This document shows positions 43,065 to 51,042 of a stretch of DNA of 64,000 nucleotides, in pieces. The notes beneath the pieces were generated by a model, which worked only from the letters and a program-made list of their open reading frames with translations, did not search any database and had not been told where the DNA came from. This DNA is from Promethearchaeota archaeon. Its GTDB lineage: Archaea > Asgardarchaeota > Lokiarchaeia > Sigyniarchaeales > SOKP01. A program made the translations under genes and the position numbers. How positions within the stretch are numbered: the stretch's first letter is position 1; the number at the start of each line of letters is the position of its first letter. Location: positions 186,001 through 250,000 of the forward strand of contig JAHPZA010000009.1 of assembly GCA_019058445.1 (NCBI GenBank). The letters run 5' to 3'.

Positions 43065-43772
43065 TTAGGATTTTTCTCTAAAACCGAAATACATTATCCA
43101 AAAGCCAACAATTTCGGGAATTCTAACAAAGATTAGTCCAATACCTGGTGTAGTTAGTCCATCTAAACCCGCAAATATAATATATAGAAACATTCCAATT
43201 GATATTGCTAAGAACTTCTTTCTTGTATCTCCTGCGGTTTTAAGTGCTTGATATAAAAATCCAAAACCGAGAAAAATTAAACCAGAAATTGCAAAAACAA
43301 GTACTAAAATACCAGCAGGAGAGGTAAGCGCAACGCTGTCATCAATTAAATCTTCACCTGATTTTTCGGGATAAATATATGAAAAAGAATTCTCATCTAA
43401 AAATATAAATAATTCAAAAATTACGCCTAAAATACTATATACAATCAGAATATATCTCTTTTTTTCCGGCATTAATAGTTCAGCACCTAAGTACAATGCA
43501 AATATGATAGTAAACGGCAACCACACAAAACTCAACTTAGGGATTTGTCCGTAGCTATTATCCAAATTTTTCCCCGTAATAAGAATATGTATGAAATCAA
43601 AACAGGGACCTAACATCCCGAGACCTGAACAGATGGCAGCTAAACCTAAATACAAGAGAAGTTTAGCATCTTTCGTTCTCGATTTGTAAATGCAGACTAT
43701 TCCAAATATGCAACCACTAAGAAGTACACATAATGCTGTGCTCCCGTTAATCCAACCTACATTAGATAACAT
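43065..43772 (-). CDS. Multi-TM paralogue lacking the RING-like finger, copy 4
   Basis: This is the membrane domain of the same family as the genes at 37018, 38142 and 39359 ('GCIFGIVCIYKSRTKDAKLL', 'FIHILITGKNLDNSYG'). It ends at 'MYFGFREKS' exactly where the paralogues begin their cytoplasmic linker and finger. The stop is clean and the remaining sequence shows no finger, so this is a naturally short form or an old truncation. It could act as a membrane partner or decoy in complexes with the RING-like copies. It is separated from them by five genes. Confidence 0.65.
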   Translation of the reverse strand: MLSNVGWINGSTALCVLLSGCIFGIVCIYKSRTKDAKLLLYLGLAAICSGLGMLGPCFDFIHILITGKNLDNSYGQIPKLSFVWLPFTIIFALYLGAELLMPEKKRYILIVYSILGVIFELFIFLDENSFSYIYPEKSGEDLIDDSVALTSPAGILVLVFAISGLIFLGFGFLYQALKTAGDTRKKFLAISIGMFLYIIFAGLDGLTTPGIGLIFVRIPEIVGFWIMYFGFREKS

Positions 43773-43935
43773 TTTGAATTTACCCTTTTTAGAAATACTT
43801 ATTTTTTTATTACTATTAAAGATATACTTTATTTTTGTTTAAATATGTTTTCACTCGAGTATTAGAATATAGTTTCTACTTTAATAAAACTAATTTAATA
43901 AAAATGAATTAATCAAAATACTCTTGAACTGCAAT

Positions 43936-44259
43936 TTATTCTAATCTCTGAATTTTGAAATACACAGGCCTAAACCAATCACTACAAGAGGAGATAATGG
44001 TTCCCTTTTGTTTCATACCTATCATATTTCCTCCAGAGGCAATGAGATTAATATCATTGCGTATATCCGCCCAAGCCCAATCACAAAATTCATCAGGAAC
44101 TTTAGCTAAATTAGGATCAATAATGAATTCTTGACCTTCTGTAAAGCGCTCACATTTATTCATTTCCTTATATTTCTCAACGACATACTCATCAATTAAA
44201 TCTTTATTTAGCATTCTTTTAATGATTGTAATTTTACATTTTGGCATCATATCTGACAT
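43936..44259 (-). CDS. TIGR04076-type small protein
   Basis: The sequence follows the TIGR04076 pattern: an N-terminal 'KCKITIIKRMLNKDL', a central 'CERFTEGQEFII', 'VPDEFCDWAWADIRNDI', 'LIASGGN', and a C-terminal 'CSDWFRPVYFKIQRL'. Cysteines are at the usual positions. Function of the family is unknown; it often occurs in anaerobes. The start is probably the ATG at 44259 or the Met at position 4 or 5. It is followed at a distance by the RING-like paralogue and preceded by the tandem GTPases, all on the minus strand. Confidence 0.65.
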   Translation of the reverse strand: MSDMMPKCKITIIKRMLNKDLIDEYVVEKYKEMNKCERFTEGQEFIIDPNLAKVPDEFCDWAWADIRNDINLIASGGNMIGMKQKGTIISSCSDWFRPVYFKIQRLE

Positions 44260-44351
44260 ATTAAAATAACCTTTATGGAGTTATAATATAAATAAGTTAT
44301 TTCATAGTATATTAAGTATTTCTATAGGACAAGTAGGTTTGAATTTTCAAT

Positions 44352-44885
44352 CTAAATATATCCAATTTCTTTTAAGATTAATAGGGTTAATAATTTAAAA
44401 ATTAGTTCTACGTTCTCTCCAGTTTTTGAAGAGCACTCAATAACAGTGAAAACATCCTTAGAAAGAGCAAAATTAAATGCTTCCTCATAGAAAATACCTC
44501 GCTTATGGTCTAAATCTATTTTACCCCCTATCATAATGATCGGAATCGGATTTGATTTATAGTCTATTCCTTTTCGAAATACATTCATCCATGTATCGAA
44601 ATCCATTAAAGTACTATATCTAGTAATATCATACATAAAAATCCCAGCAAAAGATCCTCTGGCATAAGCGGGTAAGAAAAACCTAAAACGTTCTTCACCT
44701 CCAAAATCCCAAATCTGGAGAGTCACAGCCCAATCCCTGATTTTTATGAATTTAGTTGCAATATCCACTCCAATTGTCATTTTAGTGCTTGTATTAAAAC
44801 GACCGCTAACATATCTTTGTGTCAGTGTGGTTTTTCCTACACCTCCATCTCCAAAAAGGCATACTTTAAATGTAGCAGTCTTCAT
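44352..44885 (-). CDS. Ras-like small GTPase, tandem copy 2
   Basis: P-loop 'GDGGVGKTT', G2 Thr in 'STKMTIGVD', G3 'WDFGGEERFR', G5 'ECSSKTG'. G4 reads 'GGKIDLD', with Gly in place of the usual Asn/Thr of NKxD/TKxD. The residue at the Ras Gln61 position is Glu, so hydrolysis may be altered. There is no C-terminal prenylation cysteine. It is closely related to the GTPase at 45064 and arose by tandem duplication; about 180 bp separate them. Asgard genomes are known for large sets of such GTPases. Confidence 0.85.
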   Translation of the reverse strand: MKTATFKVCLFGDGGVGKTTLTQRYVSGRFNTSTKMTIGVDIATKFIKIRDWAVTLQIWDFGGEERFRFFLPAYARGSFAGIFMYDITRYSTLMDFDTWMNVFRKGIDYKSNPIPIIMIGGKIDLDHKRGIFYEEAFNFALSKDVFTVIECSSKTGENVELIFKLLTLLILKEIGYI

Positions 44886-45063
44886 TTTACTCTTTTCTCA
44901 ATCTTTCCCAATTATTAGATTAATTATTTTCCATACTTTCGTATAAATTATGATTTATAATTCATTTAAAATTTACTTATACTTTTTTAAAAAATTCTAA
45001 AAAAAATCTAAGAACCTAATATTCAAGGCAAAACGGTTAGGTAAATAAAGCTTCAAAATGAAT

Positions 45064-45600
45064 TTAAAATAAGTGACCCACATCTTTCATTATGAGATGA
45101 GTGATTTCTGTAAAGATTGATTCTACATTTAAGCCAGTTTTAGCTGAACATTCAATAACTTTATATATATGGCGTGATTGCGCAAAATTAAATGCTTGTT
45201 CCAAAGAAATCGCACGTCTTTCCACAAGATCTAATTTTCCACCGACCATTAAGATAGGAATAGGTTTTTGATCATATCCACATCCTCTCTTAAACACGGT
45301 TAACCATTCATCGAAATCCATAATAGAGCTATAACGCGATATATCATACATATAAATCCCCCCAAAAGATCCTCGAGCATATGCTGGTAAGAAAAATCTG
45401 AAACGTTCTTCACCTCCAAAATCCCATATCTGGAGTGTTACTTGCCAATCTTCTATTTGTACTTGTTTTGTCACTATATCAACACCAATCGTCATTTTAG
45501 TGCTCTGAGTGAATTGGCCTGAGACATATCTTTGAACAAGAGTAGTCTTTCCTACCCCACCGTCTCCAAAAATGCAGATTTTGAAAGTTGCAGTTCGCAT
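45064..45600 (-). CDS. Ras-like small GTPase, tandem copy 1
   Basis: Nearly the same layout as the 44352 copy: 'GDGGVGKTT', 'STKMTIGVD', 'WDFGGEERFR', 'GGKLDLV' and 'ECSAKTG'. The shared non-standard G4 (GGKxDL) and Glu at the Gln61 position show that these changes pre-date the duplication and are probably functional. Length 178 aa, soluble, with no lipidation motif. It is upstream of copy 2 on the same strand and follows the DUF3604 gene (ends 45765). Confidence 0.85.
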   Translation of the reverse strand: MRTATFKICIFGDGGVGKTTLVQRYVSGQFTQSTKMTIGVDIVTKQVQIEDWQVTLQIWDFGGEERFRFFLPAYARGSFGGIYMYDISRYSSIMDFDEWLTVFKRGCGYDQKPIPILMVGGKLDLVERRAISLEQAFNFAQSRHIYKVIECSAKTGLNVESIFTEITHLIMKDVGHLF

Positions 45601-45764
45601 GTTTTTAAATGAATTTCCTTTCTTATTTAAAGATTGAATTTGTATAAAAAATTATGTATAAGTTAATTTTAATTATCTCTTTTTTAAATTTATTTCCAAA
45701 TTTGTCACGTGAATAAAATTCCCTTTATCTTCTTTTGAGTTTTCATGAGGATTGATTGAAATTT

Positions 45765-47669
45765 CTATAAATTCTTTATTAACCAAATAGGACTTGACCA
45801 GGCCATATTATTATTAATAAGAAAAACTCGAATATAGTAAAAAATAAAAATTTCGTTTTTTTGAGAGTGTTTAAGAGCTATAGCATTAAAAGAATCATTA
45901 TCAATAAACTCATGCGTAATTGCTTCATTGTGGGTTGTTATAAGATCGATTACAGAATTATTTCTAATTATTTCGATTTTTTTGATAGGAATAGGACTTA
46001 ACAAGAAAAGTGTCAATTTTCTCTCGGAATTCATATGGGGAATATTTGTTAAATCTATGATATCTCCCATAAAATAGTCATTTACATAGAATTGAATGAT
46101 TACTCGGGGGCCTGTTGTCCCATAGCACTTTCGATCATGAAGTGCTTTCCATAAAGATTCTTTCGTGAGATTTTCAGCCCATACTGCCATAATTCCAGGG
46201 GGGTATATCCCATTATCGGGATCAATCGAACCCGAGGGATAAATCCCGAAATGATCATCGCCTCCTGCCACAAAACCTAATTTATATCCTCGTTCAAGAG
46301 CATCTGAAACAAAGGAATCCCTTTTTTCTAAAATAGCGCCTCTCTTTCTGGCATATTTTCCGTTCCCGAAAAACTTATACCTAGGGGGTAAAGGATTACC
46401 TTTTTTGGAGGGATATTCTTGATTCCCCCAAGTTGAGTAGATTTCTACTAATTTCTCAAGAGAATTATCGAAAGATTGCCAGTTACGATAGCCCGGTCTT
46501 AATGCCGTATGGTGAGCAATCATCAAGATTTTTCCATTATATTTTTTTAAATTTTTTATCAATTTTCGGGTCGAATTAAATTTATTCAAATCTGACCTAA
46601 AAACAGGTATGTTATCGTCGAGATTATATATACAAATGTCTCCATGCCCTCCACTATACCAACTTCCATATTCATATCCGAAAAATGAAACAAATTCATG
46701 ATCCTTATGATATTTTTTGACATTTTGTTTTATCTCCTCAAAATCCTCATCAGAGGTTTCCCATACATGATCATGTTCAGTAACTGTCCCAAAATCTAAT
46801 CCTGCGTTCAATATATTGTCATAATATTCATGCAACTCCCTAATGCCATCACTTTTGAGGGAATGACCATGGATATACCCCCAATATAATTTTCTTTCCA
46901 AAAGTTTTTCTTTACAAATAATGGGATTCGATCTAAAAAATTTATTATTGTATAACGCCTCAAGATGAAAGATTCCAGATTTTGAAAGCTTAAGTCCCTC
47001 TATTCTCAAAATTCCTTTATTTTCTTTCTTAAATTCAACTTCTCGTAATAAATTCCTTTTATTAGGACTTACTACCTCATAGATTTGAATATTATTTTCA
47101 AAATTTTTCACAAGATTTTTGAATCTATCTTCAATTCGAATTAGTAATTTAAATTCTTCATTAACAACAATATTAGACGGACAAATTAAAGTAATATGAT
47201 TAAATTCACCGTTAATGACTTCGATTGTAGGAGATTTATTTAGTTGTATGGGTTGTTGCTTTTTGGTAGGAAATTCAACTAAGATATCAATTTTTTTTTT
47301 TTCCTCTACTAAAGATTGAACTAACGTATTGTAAATTTTGAGTCGAAATGGAGTATTTTTCTTTATACCTTTTTCCTCACAAATTAGATATTTAATGTAC
47401 AAGTCTTTACCAGTAATAAGTATCGGTTTTAATTTAGTAGGTTCGTCTATACTTAATACTGTATATCCATTTGAATTGGCATTATAGGGTTGTAAACAAT
47501 ACCAATCATTCTTATTGTTTCTGCCACCTCGAAGTCGAACAATGAGAGATGAATCTTTTGGAAGGGTAAAATTTAACGAAAAATTAATTGAGAGGTTTGA
47601 AAAAGTTCTTACTCTCACTTTGGTAGGCTCAATTTTAAAGAGTTCTAAGGTAAACTGATTTTCAGACAT
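45765..47669 (-). CDS. DUF3604/PHP-type metallohydrolase
   Basis: The C-terminal two thirds carries PHP-like metal motifs: 'YWGYIHGHSLKSDGI' (H-x-H...D, about residue 260), 'TVTEHDHVWE', 'FFGYEYGSW', 'MIAHHTALRP' and 'VAGGDDHFG'. The last part ('GPRVIIQFYVNDYFMGD') is the beta-rich tail typical of DUF3604. The N-terminal 240 residues are beta-sandwich-like. No signal peptide is seen, so action is probably cytoplasmic. The substrate is unknown; family members are predicted phosphoesterases or nucleases. It is monocistronic, upstream of the GTPases. Confidence 0.7.
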   Translation of the reverse strand: MSENQFTLELFKIEPTKVRVRTFSNLSINFSLNFTLPKDSSLIVRLRGGRNNKNDWYCLQPYNANSNGYTVLSIDEPTKLKPILITGKDLYIKYLICEEKGIKKNTPFRLKIYNTLVQSLVEEKKKIDILVEFPTKKQQPIQLNKSPTIEVINGEFNHITLICPSNIVVNEEFKLLIRIEDRFKNLVKNFENNIQIYEVVSPNKRNLLREVEFKKENKGILRIEGLKLSKSGIFHLEALYNNKFFRSNPIICKEKLLERKLYWGYIHGHSLKSDGIRELHEYYDNILNAGLDFGTVTEHDHVWETSDEDFEEIKQNVKKYHKDHEFVSFFGYEYGSWYSGGHGDICIYNLDDNIPVFRSDLNKFNSTRKLIKNLKKYNGKILMIAHHTALRPGYRNWQSFDNSLEKLVEIYSTWGNQEYPSKKGNPLPPRYKFFGNGKYARKRGAILEKRDSFVSDALERGYKLGFVAGGDDHFGIYPSGSIDPDNGIYPPGIMAVWAENLTKESLWKALHDRKCYGTTGPRVIIQFYVNDYFMGDIIDLTNIPHMNSERKLTLFLLSPIPIKKIEIIRNNSVIDLITTHNEAITHEFIDNDSFNAIALKHSQKNEIFIFYYIRVFLINNNMAWSSPIWLIKNL

Positions 47670-47856
47670 TATTCTTTATTTTAAATGAAATAATTATACA
47701 TTAATTACTTTTGTTAAATCTATATGGCATAAACTTATAAGGATTAGACACGGTATTTTGCATATAACTCTTAAAAATGATCGAATAACAAAAATTGTAC
47801 TATTAAAAATTTATAATACAAAGTAAAATATCATACATAAGAGTAGTTAAGGTTGA

Positions 47857-48252
47857 GTGAAGAAAATTATGATTCAAATGAGTAAAATAGATACTGTGAG
47901 AAAGATTTTAGAAGAATTAGAAGAAAAAGTAATGGATATTATTGGTACTGCTGTTATCAGAACAAATGGTTTGGTTGTAGCATCGGCATTACCAAGTGAA
48001 TCTAATGAAAGAATGATAGCAGCAATGTCAGCTGCTCTGTTAGGTACCTCTAAAAGAAGTGCTGAAAATTTATTCGATGCAAATTTTAGAAGTTTGAATC
48101 TTGAATTAGATAAAGGAAACATGTTTCTTATTGAGGCTGGTCGCGTAATTCTTGTCGCGATTACGAAAAAAGAGCCAAATGTAGGATTGATTACATTAGA
48201 AATGGAAGATACCTCAAAAAAGTTAAAAGAAATATTTAAATTTGAGGATTAA
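47857..48252 (+). CDS. Roadblock/LC7-domain protein
   Basis: This is a single roadblock fold: a helix 'RKILEELEEKVMDIIGTAVI', the strand-turn 'RTNGLVVASALP', a central helix 'MIAAMSAALLGTSKRSAENL' and strands 'NMFLIEAGRVILVAITKK'. The true start may be an internal ATG at 47878 (MSKIDTVRKI), after a GTG at 47857. Roadblock proteins commonly serve as dimeric platforms for small GTPases of the Rag/MglA type; this window has three such GTPases. It is coupled (3 bp gap) to the V4R-like gene that follows. Confidence 0.8.
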   Translation: MKKIMIQMSKIDTVRKILEELEEKVMDIIGTAVIRTNGLVVASALPSESNERMIAAMSAALLGTSKRSAENLFDANFRSLNLELDKGNMFLIEAGRVILVAITKKEPNVGLITLEMEDTSKKLKEIFKFED

Positions 48253-48255
48253 GTC

Positions 48256-48720
48256 ATGTCGGATAAAAGAATTAATCAATTAAAGTTCATAGTATCAATG
48301 TTTAAAATGTCTATGAATGAATTCAATAATGTAATGGGGCCTGAATCAATTCAGACTATTTTTAGATTAATCGGAGAAAATCAAGGTACAGCAATAGAAA
48401 AAAGATTAAAAGAAAAATATAAGGTTGATAATTGGACTCCAGAAAAATTAAGCGAATTATTAATTAAAGATGTATTTGAACCTGCTATAGGAGAAGATAG
48501 CGCGGAGATAAATGTTACAGGTAATGAACTGACTGTTAAAATAAAAGCCTGCCCATTTCATAAAGCAGGTATAAAAATTGATGATAAATTCTATTGTACA
48601 TATACAGAGGGATTAATTGATACAGTATCTAAATTAGCATTGAAAGATACAGAATTTAAAACTGAACTTTTGCAATCTGAGGGAAAAGATTGTTGTCAAT
48701 TTAAAATAATAATTAACTAA
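48256..48720 (+). CDS. V4R-like (4-vinyl reductase type) domain protein
   Basis: The order of elements fits the V4R/H-NOX-like small-molecule-binding fold: a helix 'MGPESIQTIFRLIGENQGTA', 'ACPFHKAGI' with Cys and His, 'FYCTYTEGLIDTVSKLAL', and the terminal 'GKDCCQFKIII'. Cysteines at the usual places may bind a metal or ligand. It starts 3 bp after the roadblock stop, so the two are translationally linked; the pair may form a ligand-sensing regulator for a GTPase. Function is inferred from family and context. Confidence 0.65.
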   Translation: MSDKRINQLKFIVSMFKMSMNEFNNVMGPESIQTIFRLIGENQGTAIEKRLKEKYKVDNWTPEKLSELLIKDVFEPAIGEDSAEINVTGNELTVKIKACPFHKAGIKIDDKFYCTYTEGLIDTVSKLALKDTEFKTELLQSEGKDCCQFKIIIN

Positions 48721-48752
48721 ATAAACAGGTATTAGAATTTTTATTCTTAATC

Positions 48753-49523
48753 TTATATCAGGGTTTTAATTTTTTCTGCAATGCGTTCAGCAGAATAATC
48801 CATCATTCCAAGTGTAGTTTTTTTAGTAAATTGAATAATCAATAATAAATTAATGAAATTCTGATAAGATATAACTCTTTCACATACCTTTTGTCCATTT
48901 CCTAATGTATAAAATAGTTCAGGTAAATCAAACACGCCGGTCATATACCTAATTTCTAATTCTCTCATTGCTCTAAGAAATACATCATCTGTTAGTGAAG
49001 AATAGATAATAGACCCTTTACTTGTTAATAATGCACAGCCAATTATTTCTTCTTCAGAGCGTAAGGTTGCAAAGTAATTAATGATCTCATTATATGATTT
49101 ATGTTGTTTCATTTGATTGATTTCTTCTTCCCCATGAATTATGGTGTCAATTTGAGTATTAAAATTAGGATCCTCAATTATTTCACAGCCTTTCTCATAT
49201 TCTCCATCATTTATCATTTTTTGATAATATTGAACAAAGAGAAGAGTGATTTTTTCCAATCTACTATTAATGAATAATAGATTTTCCCCTGAATCAGAGA
49301 GAATTACGAATACAAACTCCTTTTCTTTTTTTAAAACAAATCTTAATTCGCTTAATTCTAGAACCTCTAGATTTTTCGAAATTACCTTTTCAGAAAAAGA
49401 TAATATTGCAGAGATAAAAGGTGTTATTAAATCAGTTTGTAAATCTTTAAATTCATCTGAAAAATCCCGTTTATACACACATACTCCACCAGAATGCAAA
49501 ATAAAAAGAGAATGAATCTTCAT
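48753..49523 (-). CDS. Longin-like domain protein (256 aa)
   Basis: The N-terminus is a longin/SNARE-type beta-alpha fold: 'MKIHSLFILHSGGVCVYKRD', then 'LITPFISAILSFSEKVI', 'LRFVLKKEKEFVFVILSD' and a long helix. A second roadblock-like part (about 160-250) contains 'GCALLTSKGSIIYSSL'. The protein therefore combines two platform-type folds. It lacks a membrane anchor. It is convergent with the V4R gene and divergent from the roadblock-like gene at 49589. It provides the reference for the interrupted longin start at 33379. Confidence 0.65.
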   Translation of the reverse strand: MKIHSLFILHSGGVCVYKRDFSDEFKDLQTDLITPFISAILSFSEKVISKNLEVLELSELRFVLKKEKEFVFVILSDSGENLLFINSRLEKITLLFVQYYQKMINDGEYEKGCEIIEDPNFNTQIDTIIHGEEEINQMKQHKSYNEIINYFATLRSEEEIIGCALLTSKGSIIYSSLTDDVFLRAMRELEIRYMTGVFDLPELFYTLGNGQKVCERVISYQNFINLLLIIQFTKKTTLGMMDYSAERIAEKIKTLI

Positions 49524-49588
49524 TAGCTAACTATATTAGATGGTATTAATATTAAATTATAAGTAATACTTTAAAATTATTTAGATTG

Positions 49589-50020
49589 ATGATCAGAATG
49601 GGGATTCTTACTAAAGTAAAGGAATTGTTTGAGAAGAAACCTATTGAAACCCTTCGCCAGTTAGAAGAAGAGTTAGCGAAAATTCAAAGTAAAAATAAGT
49701 ATGAAATAATTGCTTTAATCGGGACTGGGGGAAGGCTTAAGGGATTACCCCTTGTTTATGCCGCTGAAGATGAAAATTCTTTAAAAATTCTTTCAGCAAG
49801 ACTGAGTGAACTATTAAAAATAATACAGAATCTTTCAGAGGAAGATATTCTCAGAGACATAGTGATTAATTATGATGATACAATATTATTTTTCAAACCC
49901 ATAATGGCTAATATTAGTTTTTTCGCTGTTGTAAGGGAGAATGATGATATTTTAATTTTAAAGCAATTTATTTATAAACATGAAGATATATTAAAAGAAT
50001 TATTTCATGATAAAATATAG
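49589..50020 (+). CDS. Roadblock-like domain protein (143 aa)
   Basis: The start is placed at ATG 49589; a TTG at 49586 or an ATG at 49598 (MGILTKVKEL) are alternatives. An N-terminal amphipathic helix with 'FEKKPIETLRQLEEELAKI' is followed by strands 'EIIALIGTGGRLKGLPLVYA', a helix 'SARLSELLKIIQNL' and 'FFAVVRENDDILILKQFIY', consistent with a roadblock/longin-type fold. It is divergent from the longin protein gene with about 65 bp between them, so the two may share a promoter region. Function is probably regulatory. Confidence 0.55.
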   Translation: MIRMGILTKVKELFEKKPIETLRQLEEELAKIQSKNKYEIIALIGTGGRLKGLPLVYAAEDENSLKILSARLSELLKIIQNLSEEDILRDIVINYDDTILFFKPIMANISFFAVVRENDDILILKQFIYKHEDILKELFHDKI

Positions 50021-50050
50021 ATAAAAAAAGAGCAATTTTTTGCATTATCC

Positions 50051-50962
50051 TTAATCACTTGAATCTTCATAACTCGAGTTCAGGTCTTTATTTTTCAAAA
50101 CTGTTATTATAATAGCAATAAAGATTAGACCACATCCAATCCAAGCTTGTAATGATAAAACTTCATTCCCGAGTAAATAGCTAGCAAAAATTACAGCAAA
50201 AACAGGTTCGAGTGTGAAAATAATGGCGGTTTGGGAAGGACCTTGATATTGCTGACCCCAGTTCTGAAATAAGAATGTGAGAGTAGTAACGATGAGTCCC
50301 ATGTAAACCATAATTAACCAAAAACTTATATTTGCACTCATTAATTCATATGACTCATTAATTAATAGAGAGCTGCCAAAACAGAGCAAGGCAAGCGTTG
50401 CTAATTGAATCATAGAATAAAGGTATACATCAACCATCCGCACATATTTGTCATTAAAAACTATAAAAATAGCACAAAAGACTGCACATATCAAAACCAA
50501 TATATCCCCAATGATAACTTGCGCGTTTCCTTCCAATAATAGAAAGCCCATTCCGACAACAGATAACGCAACCGCAATCCAAATTCGCACATTAACCTCC
50601 TTTTTTTTAAATATAATCCAAGCCAGAAATGGAACCATTACACAGTTGAGACCTGTAATAAATCCCGCTTTTCCAGCAGAAGTTGTTTGAAGACCAATGG
50701 TTTGGAATGTAATAGCAAAATAATAAATTATTCCGCTGATGATTCCCATCCATATAATTTTTTTATTGATATTCCTTATATGGATAAAAAATGGAGCAAA
50801 TCCGATAAGTGCTATCAAATATCTTAAGCCGAGATATAAAAAAATTGGGACTTCTTTAGTAACTGTTTTAGTAATAATAAATGTAGAACCCCATAGGACT
50901 GATGTTATTATTAGCACTATAATTGCGATGGTTTTTTTTTCTGAGAGGGAAATAGTGACCAT
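50051..50962 (-). CDS. EamA/DMT-superfamily transporter
   Basis: Ten hydrophobic segments are visible across 303 residues in two related halves, the EamA repeat. Typical features are 'SVLWGSTFIITKTV' near the start and, in the second half, 'GPSQTAIIFTLEPVFAVIFASYLLGNEVL' followed by 'AWIGCGLIFIAIIIT'. These transporters export or import small metabolites, often amino acids; the substrate cannot be deduced here. It is convergent with the roadblock-like gene and stands alone on its strand, about 80 bp from the large sacsin-like gene's end. Confidence 0.8.
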   Translation of the reverse strand: MVTISLSEKKTIAIIVLIITSVLWGSTFIITKTVTKEVPIFLYLGLRYLIALIGFAPFFIHIRNINKKIIWMGIISGIIYYFAITFQTIGLQTTSAGKAGFITGLNCVMVPFLAWIIFKKKEVNVRIWIAVALSVVGMGFLLLEGNAQVIIGDILVLICAVFCAIFIVFNDKYVRMVDVYLYSMIQLATLALLCFGSSLLINESYELMSANISFWLIMVYMGLIVTTLTFLFQNWGQQYQGPSQTAIIFTLEPVFAVIFASYLLGNEVLSLQAWIGCGLIFIAIIITVLKNKDLNSSYEDSSD

Positions 50963-51042
50963 AGTTAGTCTAAAGATATATTATGATATTTAGGAAAATT
51001 TTTCATGATTTACTAATCTTCTGATTTCAACAAAAAATGGGA

